Positions 6,797 through 13,988 of a DNA stretch of 33,119 nucleotides are shown here, piece after piece (positions within the stretch are counted from its first letter, which is position 1; each line of letters opens with the position of its first letter). The translations under genes were made by a program, and so were the position numbers. Under the pieces are notes generated by a model. That model saw only the letters and a list, made by a program, of their open reading frames with translations. It was not told where the DNA came from and searched no databases. The DNA comes from an uncultured Porphyromonadaceae bacterium. GTDB lineage: Bacteria > Bacteroidota > Bacteroidia > Bacteroidales > Muribaculaceae. The DNA lies in the NCBI GenBank assembly GCA_902493335.1, contig CABUPJ010000040.1, positions 1-33,119 on the forward strand, in the 5' to 3' direction.

Positions 6797-7869
6797 ATAC
6801 TTTCGGCAACATCTACAGGCTTACCTCCTTCGGCGAGAGCCACGGGGGCGCCATCGGCGGCATCATCGACGGGATGCCCGCAGGACTCGCTGTCGACTTC
6901 GACGCGATAGACCGCGACCTCAGACGCCGTCGTCCCGGCCAGTCGGAGCTCGTCACCGCCCGCAACGAAAGCGACGCCGTCACTTTCCTGTCGGGAATCT
7001 ATGAAGGCACGACCCTCGGCACGCCTATAGGCTTCACCATCGCCAACAGCGACATGCACAGCAACGACTACGACAATCTGCGTCACGTCTACCGACCGTC
7101 GCACGCCGACTATACCTACACGGCCAAATACGGGCGCCGCGACCACCGCGGCGGCGGACGCTCGTCGGCTCGCGAGACTGCGGCAAGAATCGTCGCCGGC
7201 TCACTCGCCGCACAGGCCCTTGCCGGAGAAGGTATTACCGTCAGGGCTTACACTTCGGCCGTGGGCGGCATAAAGCTCGAAGCAGACCCGTCGGCTCTCG
7301 ACCTCGACAAGGTCTATGACAACGCCGTGCGCTGTCCCGACGCGGCAACGGCACAGGCGATGGAGCGGCTGATACGCGAGGTCAGAAGCGAGGGCGACAG
7401 CATAGGCGGCATCATCACCGGCGTCATCAGCGGCGCGCCGGCCGGACTGGGCGACCCTGTCTTCGGCAAGCTCCACGCCATGCTCGCCTCGGCGATGATG
7501 TCGATTAACGCCGCACACGGCTTTGAATACGGCATGGGCTTCGAGGGCGCCTGCCGTCGCGGCAGCGAAATGCTCGACCGCTTTGTCACCGGCGCCGACG
7601 GCACGATAAAGACCGCGACCAATCATTCGGGAGGCATACAGGGAGGCATATCGAACGGCAGCGACATCGTCTTCCGCGTTGCATTCAAGCCTGTGGCGAC
7701 ATTGCTCCAGGACGTCCCCACCGTCAATGACAGCGGCGAAGAGTGTATGCTCAAAGCCCGCGGACGCCACGACCCGTGTGTGCTGCCGCGAGCCGTACCC
7801 ATCGTCGAGGCAATGGCATCGATGGTGATGTTTGACGCTCTGCTCGCCAACCGCTGCTCGAGAACCTGA
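6793..7869 (+). CDS. aroC: Chorismate synthase
   Basis: A 358-residue enzyme of normal family length. It converts 5-enolpyruvylshikimate-3-phosphate to chorismate, the last step of the shikimate pathway, in the cytoplasm with reduced FMN. The N-terminal signature TSFGESHGG (H17 is the catalytic histidine) and the second one, GRRDHRGGGRSSARETAARI, are intact. The third, NHSGGIQGGISNG, and the C-terminal GRHDPCVLPRAVPIVEAM are also present. It overlaps YbaK by 4 nt and the radical SAM gene by 1 nt (TGATG), so the three form one operon. The other aro genes are not in the window. Confidence 0.98.
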   Translation: MNTFGNIYRLTSFGESHGGAIGGIIDGMPAGLAVDFDAIDRDLRRRRPGQSELVTARNESDAVTFLSGIYEGTTLGTPIGFTIANSDMHSNDYDNLRHVYRPSHADYTYTAKYGRRDHRGGGRSSARETAARIVAGSLAAQALAGEGITVRAYTSAVGGIKLEADPSALDLDKVYDNAVRCPDAATAQAMERLIREVRSEGDSIGGIITGVISGAPAGLGDPVFGKLHAMLASAMMSINAAHGFEYGMGFEGACRRGSEMLDRFVTGADGTIKTATNHSGGIQGGISNGSDIVFRVAFKPVATLLQDVPTVNDSGEECMLKARGRHDPCVLPRAVPIVEAMASMVMFDALLANRCSRT

Positions 7870-8771
7870 TGAATCCATACTACCGCGATTACGCCGACTT
7901 CCTCGCCGAAAAGTTTGACGGCAAGGTTCAGAAACTGCCCGTCGACGGGGGCTTCAGCTGTCCCAACCGCGACGGGACGCTTGGCCACGGCGGATGTGTC
8001 TATTGCAACAACCGCTCGTTCAGCCCGATGCAGAGCGCCGGCAGGACGATAAGACAACAGCTCGAGGAGGGCAAGAGATTTTTCAGCCGCAAATATCCGT
8101 CGATGAAATATCTGGCCTATTTCCAGTCGCACACAAACACCTACTCGCCGGTCGACCGGGCGCTGGAACTTTATCGCGAAGCCATTGAAACCGATGATGT
8201 CGTCGGGCTGGTCATAGCGACGCGCCCCGACTGCATGCCCGACAGACTGCTTGACGAACTTGCCGTGATTAACCGCCGGACGCCTGTCATCATCGAATAC
8301 GGGGCCGAAAGCAGCCACGACACCACCCTGCACCGCATCAACCGCTGCCATCTGTGGCAAGACACCGTCGACGCCGTCAGACGCACGGCCGCTGCCGGAC
8401 TTTCTGTCGGGCTGCACCTCATCATGGGACTGCCGGGCGAGAGCGACGGGATGATGCTGACGACCGTCGACCGTGTGTCGGAATTGCCCGTCGACACCGT
8501 CAAATTCCATCAGCTGCAAGTCATCTCCGGCACAAGACTCGCCGCCGACATCGCCGCCGGACGCGAAAGCGTCGAAGCCATGACCTTAGAGAGATATATC
8601 GACTTATGCTGCAAGATAATAGAGCGCCTTCGCGACGACATCGCCATAGAACGTTTCGTGTCTCAGTCACCCGGCGACATGCTGATTTCGCCGCGCTGGG
8701 GGCTTAAAAGCGGCGAGTTTGTCGAACGGCTTCACCGCCGTCTGTCTCAACGCAACTCAAGACGTATGTAG
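7869..8771 (+). CDS. Radical SAM protein, YhcC/TIGR01212 family
   Basis: A 300-residue radical SAM protein. The Fe-S cysteines are C31, C43 and C46 in the motif CPNRDGTLGHGGCVYC, which is the YhcC-type spacing rather than classical CxxxCxxC. Other family blocks are YFQSHTNTYSP, GLVIATRPDC, IEYGAESSHD, GLHLIMGLPGE and KFHQLQVISGT. The family is related to Elp3-type radical SAM enzymes, and its exact reaction is not settled to my knowledge. The start ATG overlaps the aroC stop by 1 nt. The last 25 nt overlap the 3' end of tilS on the opposite strand. Confidence 0.93.
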   Translation: MNPYYRDYADFLAEKFDGKVQKLPVDGGFSCPNRDGTLGHGGCVYCNNRSFSPMQSAGRTIRQQLEEGKRFFSRKYPSMKYLAYFQSHTNTYSPVDRALELYREAIETDDVVGLVIATRPDCMPDRLLDELAVINRRTPVIIEYGAESSHDTTLHRINRCHLWQDTVDAVRRTAAAGLSVGLHLIMGLPGESDGMMLTTVDRVSELPVDTVKFHQLQVISGTRLAADIAAGRESVEAMTLERYIDLCCKIIERLRDDIAIERFVSQSPGDMLISPRWGLKSGEFVERLHRRLSQRNSRRM

Positions 8772-10105
8772 CGCTTTGTCTCAGGCGTGACGATAAAGCG
8801 GCGCGAAGCCCGCAGCCCGACGACCCAGACAATGACATCATCGCATACAAGAAGCCACACGGCACGCTTCTGCGATGCCGACAGTTTGGCGTCGTTGAAT
8901 ATGTCGCTGACAAGTTTTGAGCCTTTCATGCCGAAAGGTTCGAGACGGTCGCCGCGGCGGTAATGGCGGAGAGTCCATCGACGGCCGCCTTCGAGAGCCG
9001 CAGCGTCGAGATAGGCGACACGCGCATCGGCGACCGGACGGAATGAAGCGATGTCACCCTGAGTCACAGCAATGTTGACAGGTTTGAGTATATCACGCGA
9101 TAGGCTGACCTCATATTCACCGCTGACTTCGGCAGTCAAAGAACCGACGGGAGTCAGGCGCCCGCGGTCGAGCTCATATCCGCCTCCATCTCCCTCGAAA
9201 AACAGGCCCGAACGCATAGGCGCGGCCATGATGTCGTCGGCCTGACTGCGTGACAGGCCCGAACGGCGCACAAGCTCATAAAGCACGACCGGCGCGGCGT
9301 CGGCAGCTTCGTCCGCAAGCTTCACAAGGTCAATGACACCGTTAGCGGCGCGGCAGTTAGTGGCATAGGCGGCGATGGCCTTGTCGTAGACGAGGCGGTT
9401 GTCGCCGAGGTTGGCGATGGTTTTGAGAATAGCTTTTCCGGCACCGGGAAACTGCTCTTCGAGAGCAGGCAGAACGACGTTGCGCAGACGGTTACGGCGA
9501 TAATCGTTAGAGAGGTTGGAGCTGTCAGTGACGTAATCGAGACTGCGTGCGGCAAGATAGTCGAAGATTTGCTGTTTTGTAGCATCAAGCAGCGGACGGA
9601 CGACGATGCCGTTGCGGTACCTTATGCCGCAGAGGCCGGCGATGCCTGTCGAGCGCAAGAGATTGAGCATGAAGGTCTCGACATTGTCCTCGCAATGATG
9701 TCCGACAGCTACGGCCTGGGCGCCGAATGTATCAAGGAGCTTGTCGAAACGCTCATACCGCAGCGAGCGGCAGGCCATCTCGACCGATTCGCCGGTCTCA
9801 GCCATACGTCGGGCGACATCGAAGTGAGTGACCGACAGATCGACGCCGAGGCGCTCGCAGAGCTGTTCGACGAAGCGCATGTCGCGCGTCGACTCGTCGC
9901 CCCTGAGATGGAAATTGCAGTGTGCGGCGACGCAGTTATAGCCAAGCTCGCACAATGCGGCCAGCAGCGCCACCGAATCGGCCCCCCCGCTCAGCGCCAC
10001 AAGCACCGGCCGGCTACGGTCAAGCAAACCATAGCGACGGATAGTCTCTCCGACGATGCAGAGCAACGCCTGCGATTTATCTGATTCTGTCATTAATTCT
10101 GCCAT
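8747..10105 (-). CDS. tilS: tRNA(Ile)-lysidine synthase
   Basis: A 452-residue PP-loop ATPase that converts C34 of the CAU-anticodon tRNA-Ile to lysidine, changing its decoding from AUG to AUA; it is essential in nearly all bacteria. The PP-loop LVALSGGADSVALLAAL is near residues 35-51. The central region has AVGHHCEDNVETFMLNLLRSTGIAGLCGI and RPLL, which are diagnostic. The C-terminal TilS_C domain (LRHYRRGDRLEPFGMKGSKLVSDIFND) is complete. The first ATG is only 9 nt from the -7 box at 10115-10122, so the second in-frame Met (residue 5) may be the real start. It converges with the YhcC-like gene with a 25-nt 3' overlap. Confidence 0.96.
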   Translation of the reverse strand: MAELMTESDKSQALLCIVGETIRRYGLLDRSRPVLVALSGGADSVALLAALCELGYNCVAAHCNFHLRGDESTRDMRFVEQLCERLGVDLSVTHFDVARRMAETGESVEMACRSLRYERFDKLLDTFGAQAVAVGHHCEDNVETFMLNLLRSTGIAGLCGIRYRNGIVVRPLLDATKQQIFDYLAARSLDYVTDSSNLSNDYRRNRLRNVVLPALEEQFPGAGKAILKTIANLGDNRLVYDKAIAAYATNCRAANGVIDLVKLADEAADAAPVVLYELVRRSGLSRSQADDIMAAPMRSGLFFEGDGGGYELDRGRLTPVGSLTAEVSGEYEVSLSRDILKPVNIAVTQGDIASFRPVADARVAYLDAAALEGGRRWTLRHYRRGDRLEPFGMKGSKLVSDIFNDAKLSASQKRAVWLLVCDDVIVWVVGLRASRRFIVTPETKRYIRLELR

Positions 10106-10114
10106 TTGATTTTA

Positions 10115-10122
10115 CAAAATTA
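10115..10122 (-). promoter_or_regulatory. -7 promoter box for tilS
   Basis: The plus strand CAAAATTA is TAATTTTG on the minus strand, an exact match. A TTG-like -33 (CAA at 10144-10146 on plus) lies 21 bp upstream. The leader would be only about 6 nt. Confidence 0.6.
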
Positions 10123-10175
10123 GTAAGAATCCATTAATTACCGCAATATCGCTGCTTTTTTAGCGTTAAACGGAT

Positions 10176-10940
10176 ATGAAACTTGTATCTTGGAATGTCA
10201 ATGGCCTGAGGGCCGTATGCGGCAAGGGATTTGCCGATATCTTCGCCGGCTTCGACGCCGACTTCGTGTGTCTTCAGGAAACAAAGCTCAATCCCGACGT
10301 GCCTGAAATAAACTACGACGGCTATCAGTCGTTCTGGAACTATGCCGAGCGCAAAGGCTACTCGGGTACTGCCGTTTTCACGCGGCGTAAGGTCATCAGT
10401 GTCACCAAGGGCATCGGCGTCGACGTCCATGACCGCGAAGGCCGCGTGATCACCGTCGAGACCGACGGATTCTATCTCGTCTGTGTCTACACGCCCAACT
10501 CGCAGAACGAACTTGCGCGCCTCGACTACCGTATGGAATGGGAAGAGGCATTCCTTGACTATGTGCGCGGCCTCGACCGCGTAAAGCCTGTCATCATCTG
10601 CGGCGACCTAAACGTCGCGCATCAGGAGATAGACCTCAAGAACCCAAAGACCAACCGCCGCAACGCCGGATTCACCGACGAGGAGCGCTCATGTATGTCA
10701 CGGCTTCTTGACGCCGGCTTCGTCGATACGTTCAGGTATCTGCACCCCGACGCCCGCGACGCCTACAGCTGGTGGAGCTACCGTGGCCGCGCCCGTGAGA
10801 AGAACGTGGGGTGGCGTATCGACTACTTCATCGTCTCGGAGCGCCTGGCTCCCATGCTGACGGATGCGTCCATTCTGGCCGACGTCACGGGTTCTGACCA
10901 CTGTCCGGTGACAATAGACATCGCCGACAGTCATTCATAA
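10176..10940 (+). CDS. xth: Exodeoxyribonuclease III (AP endonuclease)
   Basis: A 254-residue member of the Exo III/APE1 family that cleaves DNA at abasic sites in base excision repair. It contains the complete motif set: MKLVSWNVNGLRA at the N-terminus, E35 in CLQETKL, the GDLNVAHQEIDL catalytic block, WRIDYFIVS and the terminal GSDHCPVTIDI with the catalytic histidine. Its length is normal. The last 10 nt overlap the 3' end of a minus-strand gene. No consensus promoter was found in the 70 nt between tilS and this gene. Confidence 0.97.
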   Translation: MKLVSWNVNGLRAVCGKGFADIFAGFDADFVCLQETKLNPDVPEINYDGYQSFWNYAERKGYSGTAVFTRRKVISVTKGIGVDVHDREGRVITVETDGFYLVCVYTPNSQNELARLDYRMEWEEAFLDYVRGLDRVKPVIICGDLNVAHQEIDLKNPKTNRRNAGFTDEERSCMSRLLDAGFVDTFRYLHPDARDAYSWWSYRGRAREKNVGWRIDYFIVSERLAPMLTDASILADVTGSDHCPVTIDIADSHS

Positions 10941-11422
10941 ACGTGATTGAACAAAGGCCGCGAACCGAACGGCACGTCGCTGCCATAGGCCAGCCTGCTG
11001 ACCAATTCGCTGATATTGATAATCGGCAAGGGATAATTCCTGAGGAAAGAGCCGGCTGTGCGTAACGCAAGCATACCGCGCAGCGAACCGATAGTGACGC
11101 CGAGCATCATCACCATCGTCGAGGTATTTATCATGCAAGAATCGCCGCCGACGCTGACATGTCCCTCGCAGTCGTCAAACTCGAAAACCGCCGCGACGGT
11201 ATATTGCAGCAGCCGTTCCTGCATCAGTCTGTAGGTGGTTATATAGCTGACACCCACGACCATCGTGACTGTCTTGTCGCGTTCGTCAGGCTCGATGCGC
11301 ACATTCAGGGCTACTCTGACGGGCGAACCGTCGTAATGGCGTATATTGCGGTGTGAGATTGTCGACAGGCGCTCGATTTCCTGCAATTCCGACAATCTGA
11401 TGTTTACTTCGTTGCGTTTCAT
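10931..11422 (-). CDS. Conserved hypothetical, possibly SecB-like
   Basis: A 163-residue protein rich in beta-strand-like segments (VRVALNVRIEPDE, TVTMVVGVSYITTY, QYTVAAVFEFDD). A C-terminal helix-rich region follows: GVTIGSLRGMLALRTAGSFLRNYPLPIINISELV. The layout and the ending, with a proline-rich PLPIINISEL before the last residues, resemble SecB and SecB-like chaperones, whose C-terminal region has a comparable FPP...P.NF pattern. No signal peptide or TM segment, so it is cytoplasmic. It lies just downstream of rho on the same strand, separated by a terminator hairpin, and I found no promoter of its own. The SecB relation is an inference from pattern only. Confidence 0.7.
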   Translation of the reverse strand: MKRNEVNIRLSELQEIERLSTISHRNIRHYDGSPVRVALNVRIEPDERDKTVTMVVGVSYITTYRLMQERLLQYTVAAVFEFDDCEGHVSVGGDSCMINTSTMVMMLGVTIGSLRGMLALRTAGSFLRNYPLPIINISELVSRLAYGSDVPFGSRPLFNHVYE

Positions 11423-11455
11423 ACAACTATAACAACGACGACATCGCTATGGTTG

Positions 11456-11492
11456 AAAAAATCCCGCCACAGGCAACGCCTGCGGCGGGATT
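11456..11492 (-). terminator. rho intrinsic terminator
   Basis: AATCCCGCC (11460-11468) pairs with GGCGGGATT (11484-11492), and CAGGC (11470-11474) with GCCTG (11478-11482), with one mismatch and a 3-nt loop. On the minus strand the stem is followed by a T-run (A at 11456-11460 on plus). It lies 27 nt past the rho stop codon. Confidence 0.85.
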
Positions 11493-11518
11493 GTATGTCA
11501 TCCTGCTGCGAACGCGGG

Positions 11519-13651
11519 TCAGTCGCCCATCGTGCGTAGCAGTTCGTCGTTGTCGCGGGTGCGCTCCATGCGGTCTTTGATAAACTCCATGGCTTCGATT
11601 GAATTGCGGTCAGAGAGGAAGCGGCGGAGAATCCACATGCGGTTGAGCGTCTCGGTGCGCAGCAGCAGGTCGTCGCGACGTGTGCTCGAGGCCATGATGT
11701 CGACGGCCGGGAAGATACGTTTATTCGAGAGCTTGCGGTCGAGCTGAAGCTCCATGTTGCCTGTGCCCTTGAATTCCTCGAAAATCACCTCGTCCATCTT
11801 CGAGCTTGTCTCGGTGAGAGCCGTGGCGATGATGGTAAGCGAACCGCCGTTCTCGATGTTGCGGGCTGCGCCGAAGAAACGTTTGGGTTTCTGAAGGGCG
11901 TTGGCGTCGACACCGCCTGAGAGGATTTTGCCTGACGCCGGCGAGACTGTGTTATAGGCACGCGCGAGACGTGTGATGGAGTCGAGAAGGATAACTACGT
12001 CATGGCCACATTCGACCATGCGCTTGGCTTTCTCAAGCACGATACCGGCAATCTTGACATGGCGGTCGGCCGGCTCGTCGAAAGTAGAGGCAATGACTTC
12101 GGCGTTGACGCTGCGGCTCATGTCGGTAACCTCTTCGGGACGTTCGTCGATGAGCAGAATCATGATGTATGTCTCGGGATGGTTTGCCGCAATGGCGTTT
12201 GCGATATCCTTAAGAAGGAGCGTCTTACCTGTCTTCGGTGGAGCGACGATAAGTCCGCGCTGGCCTTTGCCGATGGGGGCGAACATATCGACAACGCGGG
12301 TCGATAGGTTGCCGGCCTCGCCCGAAGTGAGATCAAACTTCTCGTCAGGGAAAAGAGGTGTCAGATGCTCGAAGGGTATGCGGTCGCGGATGAAGTCGAG
12401 CGAACGTCCGTTGACGCGGTGGACAGAAGTGAGGGGATAGTATTTCTCGCCCTCGAAAGGCGGACGGATCGAGGCTTCGACGACGTCGCCGGTCTTGAGG
12501 CCATATTGTTTGATCTGCTGCTGGGTGACATAGACATCATCGGGCGATGCGAGATAGTTGAAATCGCCCGAACGCAGAAAGCCATAACCCTCGGGGGCAA
12601 TCTCAAGGACGCCTGTGGCCTCGATGAGGTCGGCGAAATCATAACGGGGAGGCTGCTGGTTGTGCTGGCCCTGCTGATTGTTGCGGTTGCGTTTTTTGCC
12701 CTGGTTGTTGCCCTGCTGCTGTTGTTGCTGCTGGTTGTTGGCGCCCGGCTCGCCGATAAGTATCGGGGCTGTGGCGGCTGCGATAGTGGCTGCTTTCTCG
12801 GCCTCTTCTTTTTCGCGCTGGCTGCGGGGCACGAATTTACGGCCTTCGCTGCGCGGGAAGAATGTGCTCAGCGACGAATCGTTGGCGCGGAAGTCGCGGC
12901 GACGGCCCTGCTGATTGTTCTGCTGGCCCTGCTGATTGTTCTGACCGTTGTTTTTATCTGTGCCGTTATTCTGGTTCTGACTGCCGTCGGCGTCGACCGG
13001 TACGTTATTTGTCTGTTCGGCGTTATCGTTGACGGCACTCTGCTCTGTCACGACACCGGCAGTGGCTGCGTCAACCACGTCGGTGGCATTTGCAGCGCCC
13101 TTTTCGCCTGAATTATTATCTTCTGTCACCACGGCCGTGACATTGTCGGTCTGCGATGCGGCAGTCTCGGCAGTTTCGGCGGCGACGGCTTTTTTACGTC
13201 CACGACGGCCTTTGGGCTTGGCTTCGCCCTCGACAGTCTTTGTCTGTGCCGAAGCATCGACTTCTGTCGAGCCTGCGTCTGATTTCTTCTCGGTAGCGGC
13301 CACGGCATCTGTTGCTGCTGCATTGTCGGCCGGACGGCTGTCAGCCTCGGCCACGGCTGCCTTGGGTTTACGTCCGCGTTTTTTAGGCTGGGCAGCTTTG
13401 GCATCGCTTTCTTTGGCGGAGTCATCTGACGTTTTGGCAGTCGCCTGTTTGCGTGACTGGCGTGTAGCGGCGGTCTCGCGACGCTTCTTTTCTCCGGAAT
13501 TGTCTGATGACATATTCAAGGCCTGCTGGTCGAGAATACGGTAGATGAGACTTTCTTTCTGAGTCATGTCGATCTTTTTAAGACCCATAGACTCAGCGAC
13601 TCCTTTCAGATCCGAGTCGTTCATCTCGTTGAGTTCTGAGATACTGTACAT
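11519..13651 (-). CDS. rho: Transcription termination factor Rho with long disordered insertion
   Basis: A 710-residue hexameric RNA helicase that ends transcription. It has a Rho_N domain at residues 1-45 (MYSISELNEMNDSDLKGVAESMGL), then about 285 residues of low complexity. This insert contains Ala/Lys/Glu-rich repeats, two basic KKRGRKPK / GRRGRKK segments and an Asn/Gln-rich stretch with runs of Q and N. The cold-shock RNA-binding domain follows from about residue 337 (YDFADLIEATGVLEI). The motor has Walker A PPKTGKT with K476 and Walker B VVILLDSITRLARAYN. Such an insertion is known in Bacteroidota Rho, and phase separation of Rho through it has been reported in Bacteroides. Start ATG 13651 is chosen over an upstream in-frame ATG (13723) because the Rho_N domain begins there. 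It has its own promoter, a ~220 nt leader and a terminator. Confidence 0.97.
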   Translation of the reverse strand: MYSISELNEMNDSDLKGVAESMGLKKIDMTQKESLIYRILDQQALNMSSDNSGEKKRRETAATRQSRKQATAKTSDDSAKESDAKAAQPKKRGRKPKAAVAEADSRPADNAAATDAVAATEKKSDAGSTEVDASAQTKTVEGEAKPKGRRGRKKAVAAETAETAASQTDNVTAVVTEDNNSGEKGAANATDVVDAATAGVVTEQSAVNDNAEQTNNVPVDADGSQNQNNGTDKNNGQNNQQGQQNNQQGRRRDFRANDSSLSTFFPRSEGRKFVPRSQREKEEAEKAATIAAATAPILIGEPGANNQQQQQQQGNNQGKKRNRNNQQGQHNQQPPRYDFADLIEATGVLEIAPEGYGFLRSGDFNYLASPDDVYVTQQQIKQYGLKTGDVVEASIRPPFEGEKYYPLTSVHRVNGRSLDFIRDRIPFEHLTPLFPDEKFDLTSGEAGNLSTRVVDMFAPIGKGQRGLIVAPPKTGKTLLLKDIANAIAANHPETYIMILLIDERPEEVTDMSRSVNAEVIASTFDEPADRHVKIAGIVLEKAKRMVECGHDVVILLDSITRLARAYNTVSPASGKILSGGVDANALQKPKRFFGAARNIENGGSLTIIATALTETSSKMDEVIFEEFKGTGNMELQLDRKLSNKRIFPAVDIMASSTRRDDLLLRTETLNRMWILRRFLSDRNSIEAMEFIKDRMERTRDNDELLRTMGD

Positions 13652-13876
13652 ATATGATATTAAGGGACAAGGCCACTCGGGCCTCTCTTTAATAGTATGT
13701 TGTTGTCTTGCGCCAAGATTCATACGTGCTGTAACGGCACAATTATATTACGCGCAGACTCAAATCAAAATATTAAAAATAATAATGCAATAATTGTTTA
13801 GAATGTCTCCCGAAATGAGACTCAATATAGCAAACGGATATTAATGCCACATTGTTTTGTAAGTCCATTGAAACGT
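13652..13876 (-). promoter_or_regulatory. Long 5' leader of rho
   Basis: The stretch between the rho promoter and ATG 13651 is about 220 nt, far longer than the 5-25 nt leaders elsewhere in the window. It holds a hairpin GTCTC/GAGAC (13805-13821) and a long AT-rich segment. Autoregulation of rho through its leader is known in other bacteria, so a regulatory leader is plausible here but unproven. Confidence 0.4.
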
Positions 13877-13879
13877 TGA

Positions 13880-13911
13880 CAAAGTTAGGAACTTTTTTTT
13901 ATTGACGCAAA
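13880..13911 (-). promoter_or_regulatory. rho promoter
   Basis: On the minus strand: TTTG (13908-13911), 20 bp spacer, TAACTTTG (13880-13887). Both boxes are exact and spacing is ideal. Confidence 0.75.
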
Positions 13912-13921
13912 TAAAAAGCGC

Positions 13922-13956
13922 AAAAATCCGGCAAACCACGCATGATTTGCCGGATT
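13922..13956 (-). terminator. malQ intrinsic terminator
   Basis: AATCCGGCAAA (13925-13935) pairs perfectly with TTTGCCGGATT (13946-13956) around a 10-nt loop. On the minus strand a T-run follows (A at 13922-13926 on plus). It lies about 33 nt after the malQ stop. Confidence 0.85.
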
Positions 13957-13988
13957 CTTCGATATCCTGATATCACTGATTATATCAT

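Noticed and set aside
6735..7004. 89-aa Arg-rich ORF at the start of aroC
   Set aside because: Frame-shifted shadow of the aroC coding region.
12365..13111. 248-aa and other long plus-strand ORFs over rho
   Set aside because: Antisense to Rho; hydrophobic composition (LLLLL runs) comes from the Gln/Asn codons read backwards.
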